Shown here in pieces: positions 8,699 to 17,197 of a stretch of DNA of 64,000 nt. Position numbers and translations under genes: made by a program. Origin of the DNA: Peptoniphilus mikwangii (GTDB lineage: Bacteria; Bacillota; Clostridia; Tissierellales; Peptoniphilaceae); assembly GCF_000468535.1 (NCBI RefSeq), contig NZ_AUQY01000005.1, positions 186,001 to 250,000 of the forward strand. The letters are read 5' to 3'. Below the pieces are notes generated by a model. It did not search any database. It was not told the DNA's origin and worked only from the letters and a program-made list of their open reading frames with translations. Within the stretch, counting starts at the first letter, position 1, and each line of letters opens with the position of its first letter.

Positions 8699-10672
8699 CT
8701 AACAAATTTCCGTTCCATCAGGAAGATCTTCATAAATTGTAGCAAGTGAAATCTTTCCGTCTTCACTTTCTGCCGCAAGAAGCATTCCCTTAGATTCTAT
8801 ACCTCTAAATTTTGCAGGTTTCAAGTTTGTGATTACAAGAAGTTTTTTACCTGTCAAATATTCCTTTGTAAAGTCGTTTTTAATGCTTGAAACGATAGTT
8901 CTTCTCTCATCTCCAAGTTTTAAATTTAAAAGATACAACCTATCCGCTTTCGGATGGTCTTCTACAGACTCTACCAATGCAACTTTAATTTTTATTTTTT
9001 TGAAGTCATCTATTGTACATTCTTCTGTTTTATCTTCTAAAACTTCTTCTACGGGTTCGGACTTTTTTGTCCAAAGTTGTTTTTCTCTTTCTCTTTCTTC
9101 TGCAAGCTTTTGATTTTCTTCATTGAGTTTTACAAACTCTTTTTCTACATCAAGTCTTGGGAACAACACTCCTACATTCTTAACATGTTCTCCGGCTTCA
9201 GTTAATCCCCATGTTGCTGAATCTTCCCATTTAACTTCACCTTTTACTCTAAGAGATTTTCTTATTTGTCTTGATGTCTCTGAAATAAATGGATTTATCA
9301 AAACAGAAACTATTCTAAGAGCTTCTGCTAAATTGTAAAGCACACTGTCAAGTCTCGGTTTATTACTTTCATCTTTGGCAAGTATCCAAGGTGTTGTTTC
9401 ATCTACATATTTATTACATCTTCTAATTAAATTCCAAATTTCTTCAAGTGCAACCGAAAACTCAAAATGCTCCATAGCACTGTCTACCTTTGTCATTGTA
9501 GTTGTAGCGATATTAATTAAATCTTCATCAACTTCTTCGCTTACTGTTGCAGATGGAATATATCCGTCGTTATATTTTTCTATCATTGATACGGTTCTTG
9601 AAACTAAGTTTCCAAGGTCATTTGCAAGGTCCGAATTAAGTCTTTGCATAAATTTTTCCCTGTTAAATGAGCCGTCTGAACCGAATGAAAATTCTCTAAG
9701 CAAGAAATATTTTAAAGCATCTACACCATATAGTTTTATTATCGGTTCCGGATATATAACATTTCCCTTGGATTTACTCATCTTATCATTGTCAAATAAA
9801 ATCCATCCATGTCCAAATATTTTTTCAGGAAGAGGTAAATCAAGTGCCATTAATAATGCCGGCCAAATTATAGTGTGAAATCTTATAATTTCCTTTCCTA
9901 CAAGATGGACATCTGCAGGCCAAAATTTTTCAAATTTTTCATTATCTGTTCCATAACCTATTGCAGATAAATAGCAGCTAAGTGCGTCTATCCAAACATA
10001 TACAATATGCTTATCATCAAACGGAACTTTTACACCCCAATCAAATGAAGAACGTGTTACGGATAAATCATCAAGCCCGTCCTTTAAAAAGTTATTTATC
10101 ATTTCATTTTTACGAGATACAGGTTCAATAAAATTAGGATGATCCTCATAGTATTTTAAAAGCCTGTCTCTATATTTAGAAAGTTTAAAAAAGTAAGACT
10201 CTTCTTTTTCAATGTGAGTTTCTCTACCGCAATCAGGACATTTATCGCCATCTTTTAATTGAGATTCTGTCCAAAAAGCCTCACATTGCGTACAATAATG
10301 ACCTTCATATTGAGATTTATATATTTCACCTTTTTCATAAAGTTTTTTAAAAATTTCTTGAACATTCTTTTCATGTTCAGGATCAGTTGATCTTATAAAT
10401 GCATCATAATCTATATCCATTTTAGACCACAATTCCTTAATGGACACAACAATATTATCTACATATTCTTTTGGTTCCAATCCTTCTTCCAAAGCTTTTT
10501 GTTGAATTTTTTGACCATGCTCATCAGTACCTGTTGTAAAAAATACATCATAGCCTTGCAATTTTTTATACTTCTTAATACAATCTGCGGCAACAGTACA
10601 ATAAGTATGTCCTATGTGTAAATTACCACTCGGATAATAAATCGGCGTAGTTAAATAATATTTCTTTTCCAT
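8699..10672 (-). CDS. metG: Methionyl-tRNA synthetase
   Basis: The 657-residue protein has the class I signature PSGNLHIGHT (HIGH), a CxxC zinc knuckle (YCTQCEAF then CPDCGRE), FDNDKMSKSKGN (KMSKS) and an anticodon-binding helical part. A C-terminal EMAP/Trbp-type tRNA-binding OB domain begins near FKKIKIKVALVESVEDHPKA. This is the dimeric Bacillus-type enzyme. I chose the ATG at 10672 because GGAGGTAATT precedes it; the longer frame from 10735 has no ribosome site. A strong promoter (10785-10813) lies about 100 nt upstream, with a terminator-like hairpin just before the ribosome site, so expression is probably controlled by attenuation. Confidence 0.95.
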   Translation of the reverse strand: MEKKYYLTTPIYYPSGNLHIGHTYCTVAADCIKKYKKLQGYDVFFTTGTDEHGQKIQQKALEEGLEPKEYVDNIVVSIKELWSKMDIDYDAFIRSTDPEHEKNVQEIFKKLYEKGEIYKSQYEGHYCTQCEAFWTESQLKDGDKCPDCGRETHIEKEESYFFKLSKYRDRLLKYYEDHPNFIEPVSRKNEMINNFLKDGLDDLSVTRSSFDWGVKVPFDDKHIVYVWIDALSCYLSAIGYGTDNEKFEKFWPADVHLVGKEIIRFHTIIWPALLMALDLPLPEKIFGHGWILFDNDKMSKSKGNVIYPEPIIKLYGVDALKYFLLREFSFGSDGSFNREKFMQRLNSDLANDLGNLVSRTVSMIEKYNDGYIPSATVSEEVDEDLINIATTTMTKVDSAMEHFEFSVALEEIWNLIRRCNKYVDETTPWILAKDESNKPRLDSVLYNLAEALRIVSVLINPFISETSRQIRKSLRVKGEVKWEDSATWGLTEAGEHVKNVGVLFPRLDVEKEFVKLNEENQKLAEEREREKQLWTKKSEPVEEVLEDKTEECTIDDFKKIKIKVALVESVEDHPKADRLYLLNLKLGDERRTIVSSIKNDFTKEYLTGKKLLVITNLKPAKFRGIESKGMLLAAESEDGKISLATIYEDLPDGTEIC

Positions 10673-10683
10673 AATTACCTCCA

Positions 10684-10714
10684 TATAAAATAAACCCTCG
10701 CCAAATGACGAAGG
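10684..10714 (-). promoter_or_regulatory. Terminator-like hairpin in the metG leader (possible attenuator)
   Basis: On the minus strand CCTTCGTC-ATTT-GGCGAGGG forms an 8-bp stem (10695-10714, two G-U pairs) followed by TTTATTTTATAT and then the GGAGG of metG. A weaker hairpin, ATGG...CCAT, lies just upstream (about 10717-10735). A hairpin plus T-run between a promoter and its gene suggests premature termination. No T-box sequence (TGGNACCGCG-like) or S-box core is visible, so the signal is unknown. Confidence 0.55.
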
Positions 10715-10784
10715 AGATGGCAACATTGTAACCATGATTTATGTTCACTTATTACAAGTTTATTAATCGCCTTAATTGCTTTAA

Positions 10785-10813
10785 ATTATATGCTAAAATG
10801 TGATATTTTTCAA
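10785..10813 (-). promoter_or_regulatory. Sigma-A promoter of metG operon
   Basis: TTGAAA (10808-10813) and TATAAT (10785-10790) on the minus strand are separated by exactly 17 bp. The start site would be near 10778, giving a leader of about 105 nt. Confidence 0.75.
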
Positions 10814-10840
10814 GTACTACACACCTTAACAAATTTTTAA

Positions 10841-10862
10841 AGAGGAGTAATAAAACTCCTCT
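10841..10862 (-). terminator. Terminator of the universal stress gene
   Basis: AGAGGAGT (10841-10848) and ACTCCTCT (10855-10862) form an 8-bp stem. On the minus strand it is followed by TTTAAAAATTTG. Confidence 0.7.
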
Positions 10863-10868
10863 ACAAAC

Positions 10869-11315
10869 TTATTTATCTAACTCAAGTTCATTTTTAACAA
10901 CTAAGACTGAAACCTTAGACTGATTGATTACCTTATTTGAAACGGAACCGAGCAGTGTTCTTGAAAAAGCTCCAAGTCCTCTATTCCCCATTACAATTAA
11001 ATCTATATCACGTTCCTCTGCAAATTTACAAATTTGTCCCGATGGATTACCGCTTGTATAAAAAGTTTCAACCTCATAGGGGTAGTCAGAAAGCTCTTTT
11101 TCAACATCTGATAATACAAACTCAGCTCTTTCTGTATTAGCCTTATCAATTTCCAAAGTATATGGAAAATTTGTAGGATATTGTTCAAATATACTTGTCT
11201 CAGGAATAACTGTAAGTATAATTAATTTCGCCCCAAACTTCTTGCCTATATCTCTAGCTGCAACAACTGATTTACGCGATATTTTTGAACCGTCTATTGG
11301 AACTAAAATTTTCAT
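10869..11315 (-). CDS. Universal stress protein, UspA family
   Basis: A 148-residue single Usp domain starting MKILVPIDGS, with the ATP-binding signature GNRGLGAFSRTLLGSVSN near residue 110 (the G-2x-G-9x-G-S/T pattern is intact). It is therefore of the nucleotide-binding type, as in MJ0577. Such proteins are cytosolic dimers linked to stress survival. It stands alone: promoter TTGATT-17 bp-TATAAA (11354-11382), an AAGGGGG ribosome site, and its own terminator at 10841-10862. The specific stress is not shown by the sequence. Confidence 0.9.
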   Translation of the reverse strand: MKILVPIDGSKISRKSVVAARDIGKKFGAKLIILTVIPETSIFEQYPTNFPYTLEIDKANTERAEFVLSDVEKELSDYPYEVETFYTSGNPSGQICKFAEERDIDLIVMGNRGLGAFSRTLLGSVSNKVINQSKVSVLVVKNELELDK

Positions 11316-11353
11316 AATATAACCCCCTTTATTATATTTATATGATACCCGAT

Positions 11354-11382
11354 TTTATATGATTAAAGCAATATAAAATCAA
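11354..11382 (-). promoter_or_regulatory. Promoter of the universal stress gene
   Basis: TTGATT (11377-11382) and TATAAA (11354-11359) on the minus strand with a 17-bp spacer, about 40 bp before the ATG. Confidence 0.6.
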
Positions 11383-11447
11383 TGTAATTGTATAAATTTT
11401 TTCTCAAAATTGCTATAAAATTCTTAGTACTACATACATATAAACTC

Positions 11448-11475
11448 TTGTAAAATACCATATTTTTTATATAAT
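11448..11475 (+). promoter_or_regulatory. Promoter of the NSS symporter gene
   Basis: TTGTAA (11448-11453) and TATAAT (11470-11475) with a 16-bp spacer, just upstream of the AAAAGGAGG ribosome site. Confidence 0.65.
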
Positions 11476-11494
11476 AATACAAAAGGAGGAAAAT

Positions 11495-12802
11495 ATGGCA
11501 AAGAAAAATGAAGGTTTCAGTTCGATTATAGGTTTTATATTAGTTGCTATCGGTCTTGCTCTCGGTATTGGAAGTCTATGGAGATTTCCGTATATAGTCG
11601 GTGAAAATGGAGGGGCCATTTTTATTTTTATGTATATTGCAATCATACTAATTATCGGAATTCCTCTTATGACTGCCGAGATTACAATAGGATATGCAAC
11701 GCAAAAAACAGCAATAGCCGCATATCAGGAGCTTGCACCAAAAAGAAAATGGTATTTGGCAGGTTATCTTCACTTGACAGCAGCTCTGTTAATTTTGGGA
11801 TATACCTCTCCAATATATGCATGGATAGTAAAATATGTATTTGCAAGCATTCAAGGTTCTTTTACAGGGCTAAGTCCTGAACAAGTTGTAAAGTTTTTTG
11901 AGGGATTCAGTGATAATAAGAATATGGTTTTCTTATTTTTCGTCGTAAATCTATTTTTGAATATCTTAGTTATAACGTTTGGAGTTCAGAATGGAATAGA
12001 GAGGATTTCAAAAATACTCCTACCGTTGTTATTTGGAATTATGACAATAATTATCGTACGTGCATTAAATCTTGAAGGTGCCAGAGAAGGACTTTTATTT
12101 TTATTTAAACCCGATCCTTCAAAGTTCACTTTAAATTCCGTAATATCCTGTTTAGGACAGGCATTTTTTGCACTTGGTCTTGCAATGCTCGGTTCTATGG
12201 TATTTGGAAGCTATATCAAAGATAAAAATGAAAATATTTTTAAAAGTGCTTCTGTTGTATGTATATCACTTATTTTTGCGGGACTTGCAGCAGGACTTAT
12301 GATACTTCCAATAGTTTTTGCAACGGGATTAAAACCTGAGCAAGGTGTTGCTCTTACATTTTTAACTCTTCCTAATGCGTTTAATTTAATTCCCGGCGGA
12401 AGATTTCTCAGCATATTATTCTACTTTGGATTTTATATAGCTGCATTTACATCAAGTGTAGGGGTTTTAGAAGCGGTTGTCGGATTATTTATAGAAAAAT
12501 TTGATATTTCAAGAATAAAAGCTATTCTAATAGCGGTTGTAATAATTCTTGTTATATCTTATTTATCAATAAATTACAATTCAATATTCAACTTCTTCGA
12601 TAAGATAGAAAGTAATTTTATATTAGTAATAGGATGTTTTATAATAGCGATATTTTGCGGATATGTTTGGGGAATTGACAATACGATAAATGCGGCAAAT
12701 ATAAAGTCACCTTTTATAAAAACATGGATGATCTTAAGTTTAAAATATATAAGTCCAATAGCTATAGTGGTAATATTTATAACTCAGTTTATACGCTTCT
12801 AA
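11495..12802 (+). CDS. Sodium:neurotransmitter symporter (NSS) family amino-acid transporter
   Basis: The 435-residue polytopic protein opens with GLALGIGSLWRFPYIVGENG. This is the unwound helix-1 region that binds Na+ and substrate in LeuT, Tyt1 and MhsT. The rest is hydrophobic, with about 11 helices by eye. That fits the shorter bacterial subgroup (Tyt1/MhsT type) better than the 12-helix LeuT. These proteins take up an amino acid, often aromatic or branched, with Na+. It is monocistronic, with its own promoter and a strong terminator hairpin. A Na+ gradient fits the Na+-type V-ATPase at 48.9-57.4 kb. The substrate cannot be read from sequence. Confidence 0.88.
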   Translation: MAKKNEGFSSIIGFILVAIGLALGIGSLWRFPYIVGENGGAIFIFMYIAIILIIGIPLMTAEITIGYATQKTAIAAYQELAPKRKWYLAGYLHLTAALLILGYTSPIYAWIVKYVFASIQGSFTGLSPEQVVKFFEGFSDNKNMVFLFFVVNLFLNILVITFGVQNGIERISKILLPLLFGIMTIIIVRALNLEGAREGLLFLFKPDPSKFTLNSVISCLGQAFFALGLAMLGSMVFGSYIKDKNENIFKSASVVCISLIFAGLAAGLMILPIVFATGLKPEQGVALTFLTLPNAFNLIPGGRFLSILFYFGFYIAAFTSSVGVLEAVVGLFIEKFDISRIKAILIAVVIILVISYLSINYNSIFNFFDKIESNFILVIGCFIIAIFCGYVWGIDNTINAANIKSPFIKTWMILSLKYISPIAIVVIFITQFIRF

Positions 12803-12805
12803 ACA

Positions 12806-12836
12806 GTTGTCCTTATAATTATAAGGACAACTTTAT
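12806..12836 (+). terminator. Terminator of the NSS symporter gene
   Basis: GTTGTCCTTAT and its mirror ATAAGGACAAC form an 11-bp stem with a four-base AATT centre (12806-12831), followed by TTTAT. It starts 3 bp after the stop. Confidence 0.75.
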
Positions 12837-12857
12837 CATAAAATTGAACTTTAATAT

Positions 12858-12910
12858 AAAAAACACATTTATATGCCAAAATACAAATTGACATATAAAT
12901 GTGTTTTATT
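12858..12910. terminator. Terminator of the peroxiredoxin gene (bidirectional)
   Basis: AAAACACATTTATATG (12860-12875) is mirrored by CATATAAATGTGTTTT (12892-12907) around a 16-nt loop. A/T-runs on both sides allow use from either strand. Confidence 0.65.
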
Positions 12911-12916
12911 TTATTT

Positions 12917-13621
12917 TTATTTACCTAATTCATCAACTGTCCAAGTTTTCCAAACATTTCCAACTAATTCAGGACCCGGCTTAAGAGTCTTTGCGCCCGG
13001 TTGCCATCCTGCTGGAGTAACTTCTGTTCCTTTAGCTTCTCTTACATATTGGTAAGCTTTAATTTGTCTTATAGCTTCTTCAACATTTCTTCCCACAGGA
13101 GGAGTAAGAATTTCCATTCCTTGAATTATTCCTTCAGGGTCGATTATAAATCTTCCACGAACATCAACACCTGCTTCACTATCATATACTCCGTATAGTT
13201 CCCCTATTGCTCCTGATGAATCTGCAATCATTGGAAATGGAATATCCATTCCGGCAATTTTTGAAAGTTCATTGTCGTTCCAAATTTTGTGAACAAATTG
13301 ACTGTCTACAGATACGGAAATAACTTGTACTCCTAAATCTTCAAATTCCTTATTTTTAGCAGCCACTGTAGAAACTTCTGTTCCACATACAAATGTAAAG
13401 TCTCCCGGGTAAAAGCATAACATTACCCATTGTCCTCTGTAATCTTCTAAATTTATTTCCTTAAATTCTCCCTTGTGATATGCAGGAGCTGTAAATGACG
13501 GTGCTTGTTTTCCTACTAAAATCATATTTTTTTCCTCCTTAATATTTTCTTGATTAATTAAAATTTCTTCTTTAGCTTCAGTGTTTTGAACTTTAGCTAC
13601 CGGTCTATCGCAATAACTCAT
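12917..13621 (-). CDS. Peroxiredoxin (AhpC/Prx1 family) with N-terminal extension and no C-terminal resolving cysteine
   Basis: The core matches AhpC-type peroxiredoxins that reduce peroxides: MILVGKQAPSF, the peroxidatic motif FYPGDFTFVCGTEV, then a thioredoxin fold. The Cys is normally followed by Pro; here it is Gly. The usual resolving motif EVCPAxW reads EVTPAGW, so the resolving cysteine is absent. Two in-frame starts each have AAGGAGG: ATG at 13621 (234 residues, extension beginning MSYCDRPVAK) and ATG at 13525 (202 residues, normal family length). The extension carries the only cysteine outside the active-site region, C4. The promoter at 13647-13676 has a palindrome in its spacer. No AhpF-like reductase is adjacent. 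The start is the uncertain point. Confidence 0.88.
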   Translation of the reverse strand: MSYCDRPVAKVQNTEAKEEILINQENIKEEKNMILVGKQAPSFTAPAYHKGEFKEINLEDYRGQWVMLCFYPGDFTFVCGTEVSTVAAKNKEFEDLGVQVISVSVDSQFVHKIWNDNELSKIAGMDIPFPMIADSSGAIGELYGVYDSEAGVDVRGRFIIDPEGIIQGMEILTPPVGRNVEEAIRQIKAYQYVREAKGTEVTPAGWQPGAKTLKPGPELVGNVWKTWTVDELGK

Positions 13622-13646
13622 AATTTCCTCCTTAATATTAGATTTT

Positions 13647-13676
13647 ATGATAAGACTGTGATTATTCACATGTCAA
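13647..13676 (-). promoter_or_regulatory. Peroxiredoxin promoter with palindromic operator in the spacer
   Basis: TTGACA (13671-13676) and TATCAT (13647-13652) on the minus strand, 18-bp spacer. The spacer holds TGTGATTATTCACA (13657-13670), a palindrome of TGTGA-N4-TCACA that a dimeric repressor could bind. It is not a match to the PerR box as I know it. Confidence 0.55.
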
Positions 13677-13759
13677 TCTTGCAAATTAAAATTTACTCAT
13701 TCTGTATACTTATACCACTAAATTTTTATTTTAAACAAAGTATTTTGATTTTTAAAAAT

Positions 13760-13785
13760 AAAAAAGATGCTTTAAAGCATCTTTT
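13760..13785 (-). terminator. Terminator of the second deacetylase gene
   Basis: AAAGATGCTTT-AAAGCATCTTT forms an 11-bp stem at 13762-13783, overlapping the end of the gene, with T-runs on both strands. Confidence 0.7.
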
Positions 13786-14878
13786 ATTTTAATATACAGA
13801 ATTTATAATTGTTTTCCTTAAAATAATTTATTATACTCTGCAAACTGTCTACAGTAAGCTGTTTATTTGTCGCATCATGCATTAAAACTACCGCTACATT
13901 GGAATGAATATTTTGATGTAGAGATTTTGCTATATAGTTTACTTCTCCTTCAACGGTTGTAGGACGAACTTTCTTTTGTTCCGCATCTCCGGATAGTGAA
14001 TTCCAGTCAATCCATTCCATACCCATTTTTTCAAGAGCCTGATCCGCCGGAGTTATTCCCTGCCACGACATATGTCCGCCCGGATATCTCCAAGGAGTTA
14101 CCTTAAAGTTTTCTCCAAATACTTTTTGAACTCTTCCAAGTGTAAGTCTTGCTTCTTCGAGAATTTTATTTGTATCTGCATTTTTTTCAGGGTACAAAAT
14201 ATCATAGTCATGTGAAAAAGAGTGAAGTCCTATTGAATTTCCATCCATTACAATTCTCTTTAAAGTATCATAATGATCTTCGTAAATAGCTTTTCCCACG
14301 ACAAAAAACGTCCCATGAACATTATTTTTTTCAAGTATGTCTAAAACCTGAGGAGTAATTGTATTATTAGGTCCGTCATCAAATGTCAAAAATACTAATT
14401 TGTCATTTCCTCCATATTCCTTTTCTCCTCTGATGTATGAACGAATTTCTTTTGTATCATAAGCATATTCATCTGCAGATATTAAATGATTTGTTCCCGG
14501 CATAAGTCTTTTTTCTACCCCTGTCGCCTTATTGTATGCCTCTAAAAACATTTCTTGCTCATTCTTCGGAATAGCTTTTGAATTATCGAATTTACCTGAT
14601 TTTTCTCTCATAATTTCAGCTATATACCATGAACCTAAATTTGAAGTGTTAATTTCCTTTTCAGGCTTAGATGTGAAAATAGAGCTGACAATTTTTATTA
14701 TTATAAGTACAAAAAGTCCGATCAATACAAAAAAAAGTATTCTTCTTCGCTTCATTTGTCTTCTTCGCGCTTGAATTTTTCTTTTTTTCCTCATTTCATC
14801 ACGAGTAAGAGTGGAACGTGTATTTTTAAAATTTTTTATATCAATAAAATCTTTATTATCAATGTTTTTATTTTGCAT
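13784..14878 (-). CDS. Membrane-anchored peptidoglycan/polysaccharide deacetylase (CE4, PdaA/PgdA-like)
   Basis: A basic cytoplasmic start (RRQMKRRRILF) is followed by one membrane helix near residues 45-65, then an extracellular NodB domain. VFLTFDDGPNNTITP is motif 1, HSFSHDYDIL motif 2 (metal HxxxH), RYPGG motif 3, WNSLSGDA motif 4 and VVLMHD motif 5 (catalytic His). All five are canonical, so unlike the protein at 4929 this is expected to be fully active. Removal of N-acetyl groups from wall glycans commonly gives lysozyme resistance. It stands between its own terminator and the next gene, with no other wall gene fused. The exact glycan is unknown. Confidence 0.88.
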   Translation of the reverse strand: MQNKNIDNKDFIDIKNFKNTRSTLTRDEMRKKRKIQARRRQMKRRRILFFVLIGLFVLIIIKIVSSIFTSKPEKEINTSNLGSWYIAEIMREKSGKFDNSKAIPKNEQEMFLEAYNKATGVEKRLMPGTNHLISADEYAYDTKEIRSYIRGEKEYGGNDKLVFLTFDDGPNNTITPQVLDILEKNNVHGTFFVVGKAIYEDHYDTLKRIVMDGNSIGLHSFSHDYDILYPEKNADTNKILEEARLTLGRVQKVFGENFKVTPWRYPGGHMSWQGITPADQALEKMGMEWIDWNSLSGDAEQKKVRPTTVEGEVNYIAKSLHQNIHSNVAVVLMHDATNKQLTVDSLQSIINYFKENNYKFCILK

Positions 14879-14962
14879 TTAAAACCTCCATAGTTAATTA
14901 AAGGATATACTAAAATCATATTTTTTTCAAGATAATGAATCTAAAAAAATACAATAAAAAAT

Positions 14963-14994
14963 AAAAAGATGTGCATCATGATGCACATCTTTTT
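14963..14994 (-). terminator. Terminator of the YcdB/YcdC-domain gene
   Basis: AAAAGATGTGCATC-ATGATGCACATCTTTT forms a 13-14-bp stem (14965-14993) flanked by A- and T-runs and overlaps the stop codon. Confidence 0.8.
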
Positions 14995-16999
14995 ATTTCA
15001 CAATATTATAAGCTAAGTGAAGCGCCTCTTCAGCCGTAATATATGAATTTGGCATCGCTTCGTCAAAATCATATATTGATAGAGCATATCCTAAATAGTA
15101 ATAGGCTTTAAATTCACTCGGTATTGAAGCGGAATCCTTAAATATTTTTTTATCAAATACATCTTTTAATTTTGTCAAATCTCTATATCCCTCGTTATTT
15201 AAAATCCATCTTACCGCATACTTGGTCTGTATTTTTTTATCAAGCATATCCTGGTCAGCACCTTCAAAGAAGCTCAAACTTGATTTGCTTATTTCATCAA
15301 AATAGTCTCCACGCCCTGATATTAAATTGAGCAGAAGCATAAAATCTTCAACAGTTATCTGCGATTTTAAATCTTTTATACCGGGTATTCCTATGTCCAT
15401 TGATGTTAAATAGTTTATCTCTTCAGCGTATTTGGACGAATTGATATTTTCATACTCAAATTTTTCAGATTCAATTACTGTTCCGTCAGTATTTACAATT
15501 TTGCCGTCAGATGCTCTTACAATAGGTGTATTATAATTGTCAAACATATACATAAGTTTTGGAACCGCTCCTACATAAACATAATATAAATTATACTCAA
15601 AACTGTCAAAGAAGATTTTTTTTGCTTCTTCTAAATTTATTTTAGGAGTAGATTTTTCAAACTTACAATCGTCAAATTTAAAATTATACGAACTTATTTC
15701 TCTTGAAGAATTATTTATTACAATTTGAATCCCATTTCTATAAACAGGAATAGAATTTTCAATTCTTAAGAAATTGACTTTAGTTTCTCCGTCACTATCA
15801 CTTATTATCGGATTTTTAAAATCTATATTTTTCTTTGTATTAAATTTATTTGCAAAATCCGTTGCAAGTTTTATAGCAACAGTTTCATCTAATTTCTTAT
15901 TTCCTTTCCACGAACTATCGCTATAATAATAATTCATAAGTACTAATTCCTTTGCATCAAATGCAAATTGAATATACTTTTTCCCATCCTTTGAATATTC
16001 AACTGAATATATATATCGTTCATCGCTTTTGCTGAGACGTTTTAGAGATTGTTTATATCCTTTTATGTTGAAATTCGCCTTTATAATTTTTTCTACTTCA
16101 GAAAAATCCTTTATCCCTTTAATTTTTTCAAATTCGGAAATTTCCACATCAGAAAGCCCCTGAGCTTCTCCTTTAGTTTTTTCTTCTGCAGCTGCAACGG
16201 AATCAAATACATTATTTCCTAAATGATAAATATTATCCGTAACAAAAGAAGCTTTTATAGCGTCAACAGGTTTAAAAGGCTTGAGCTGACCATATACCAT
16301 CTCGGATTTCTCAACATTTTCATCTTTATATACTATATAAAATAGTTTTACAGGATTATTATCTTCTTGCAACTTTATAGAATCTTCTTTTGAAATTATC
16401 TTTTCTTTTTTAGGAAAAGAATTATCTTTAAATGTTTCACTTGAATATGTTCTTGAATATGAGTTGACCTCTCTTGTTTTCAAGTCTATTTGTATATTAA
16501 TAGTATCATTCAAAACTTCGGTTTTGTTTACAAATCTTGTGTAGTCTAATTCAGCATGTCCGGATTTTAAATATATTTTAGAATTTTTTAATTTATAAGA
16601 TTTTGAAATATCATTTCCTAAATTTTTCAAAAAAGTTTCTGCAAGTAACTCAACTTCTTTTTTCTCTATAAATTTTGAATCACCTTTTTTTGTGTCATCA
16701 TATTTATAATAATCTATTATATTTCCATCCTTGTCTGTCCTAATATTTACACTTTTGTCATCACTATACCAAAAATAACTCAATGTTTTAAACGCCTTGG
16801 ATTTATAAGGTTCTATATCTTCTTCAGATTCGGAAGTTGAAAACGAAAAATTTTTATAATCATTTGTTATTCCAAACATCTTTTTTAATCTTATAACTTC
16901 TTTTTCATTAGGTTTTTGAACAGAAGCCACATTTGCAAAACTATTTATACCAGGAATAAGTAAAACAGCTGCAAGTAATATTGCAATAAATTTTTTCAT
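14993..16999 (-). CDS. Secreted YcdB/YcdC (PepSY-like) domain protein
   Basis: The 668-residue protein begins with a clear signal peptide (MKKFIAILLAAVLLIPG, then SFA before the likely cleavage). Two long repeats follow, each built of PepSY/YcdB-like segments. Shared landmarks are the DYKNFSFS start, FLKNLG helices, TGT-like strands and a YYSDSSWKGNK segment between the repeats. About 120 residues at the C-terminus (from SKYAEEINYLTSMDIGIPG) resemble degenerate SLH repeats, with ITVEDFMLLLN and YITAEEALHLAYN, so wall attachment is possible. YcdB/YcdC proteins are secreted or surface proteins of spore-formers and relatives, with no firm function. A single gene with an AAGGGAGTG ribosome site and its own terminator. 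Confidence 0.75.
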   Translation of the reverse strand: MKKFIAILLAAVLLIPGINSFANVASVQKPNEKEVIRLKKMFGITNDYKNFSFSTSESEEDIEPYKSKAFKTLSYFWYSDDKSVNIRTDKDGNIIDYYKYDDTKKGDSKFIEKKEVELLAETFLKNLGNDISKSYKLKNSKIYLKSGHAELDYTRFVNKTEVLNDTINIQIDLKTREVNSYSRTYSSETFKDNSFPKKEKIISKEDSIKLQEDNNPVKLFYIVYKDENVEKSEMVYGQLKPFKPVDAIKASFVTDNIYHLGNNVFDSVAAAEEKTKGEAQGLSDVEISEFEKIKGIKDFSEVEKIIKANFNIKGYKQSLKRLSKSDERYIYSVEYSKDGKKYIQFAFDAKELVLMNYYYSDSSWKGNKKLDETVAIKLATDFANKFNTKKNIDFKNPIISDSDGETKVNFLRIENSIPVYRNGIQIVINNSSREISSYNFKFDDCKFEKSTPKINLEEAKKIFFDSFEYNLYYVYVGAVPKLMYMFDNYNTPIVRASDGKIVNTDGTVIESEKFEYENINSSKYAEEINYLTSMDIGIPGIKDLKSQITVEDFMLLLNLISGRGDYFDEISKSSLSFFEGADQDMLDKKIQTKYAVRWILNNEGYRDLTKLKDVFDKKIFKDSASIPSEFKAYYYLGYALSIYDFDEAMPNSYITAEEALHLAYNIVK

Positions 17000-17164
17000 A
17001 ACATCACTCCCTTTAAATTTTATATTATTATATCATATTAAAGTGTGTGATTTGTAACAAAAAGTTGAAAAAACAATGACGAAAATAATAAAAAAGTGAA
17101 TTATGGTATTTATTAGTGATTTTTCTATTTAAATACGGTTAATCTACAAAAATCTATTAATCTA

Positions 17165-17173
17165 TGCTATAAT
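17165..17173 (+). promoter_or_regulatory. Extended -10 promoter of the ABC-F gene
   Basis: TG-C-TATAAT (17165-17173) is an extended -10 element lying 25 bp before the chosen ATG. No good -35 is seen. Confidence 0.5.
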
Positions 17174-17197
17174 TGAGTGCAATTGGAGTGTGAAATA

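Noticed and set aside
8335-8702. Plus-strand open frames opposite tatD
   Set aside because: No ribosome sites, no family features, and tatD on the other strand is certain.
10672-10790. T-box riboswitch upstream of metG
   Set aside because: The leader is only about 105 nt and I see no T-box core sequence; only a terminator-like hairpin can be supported.
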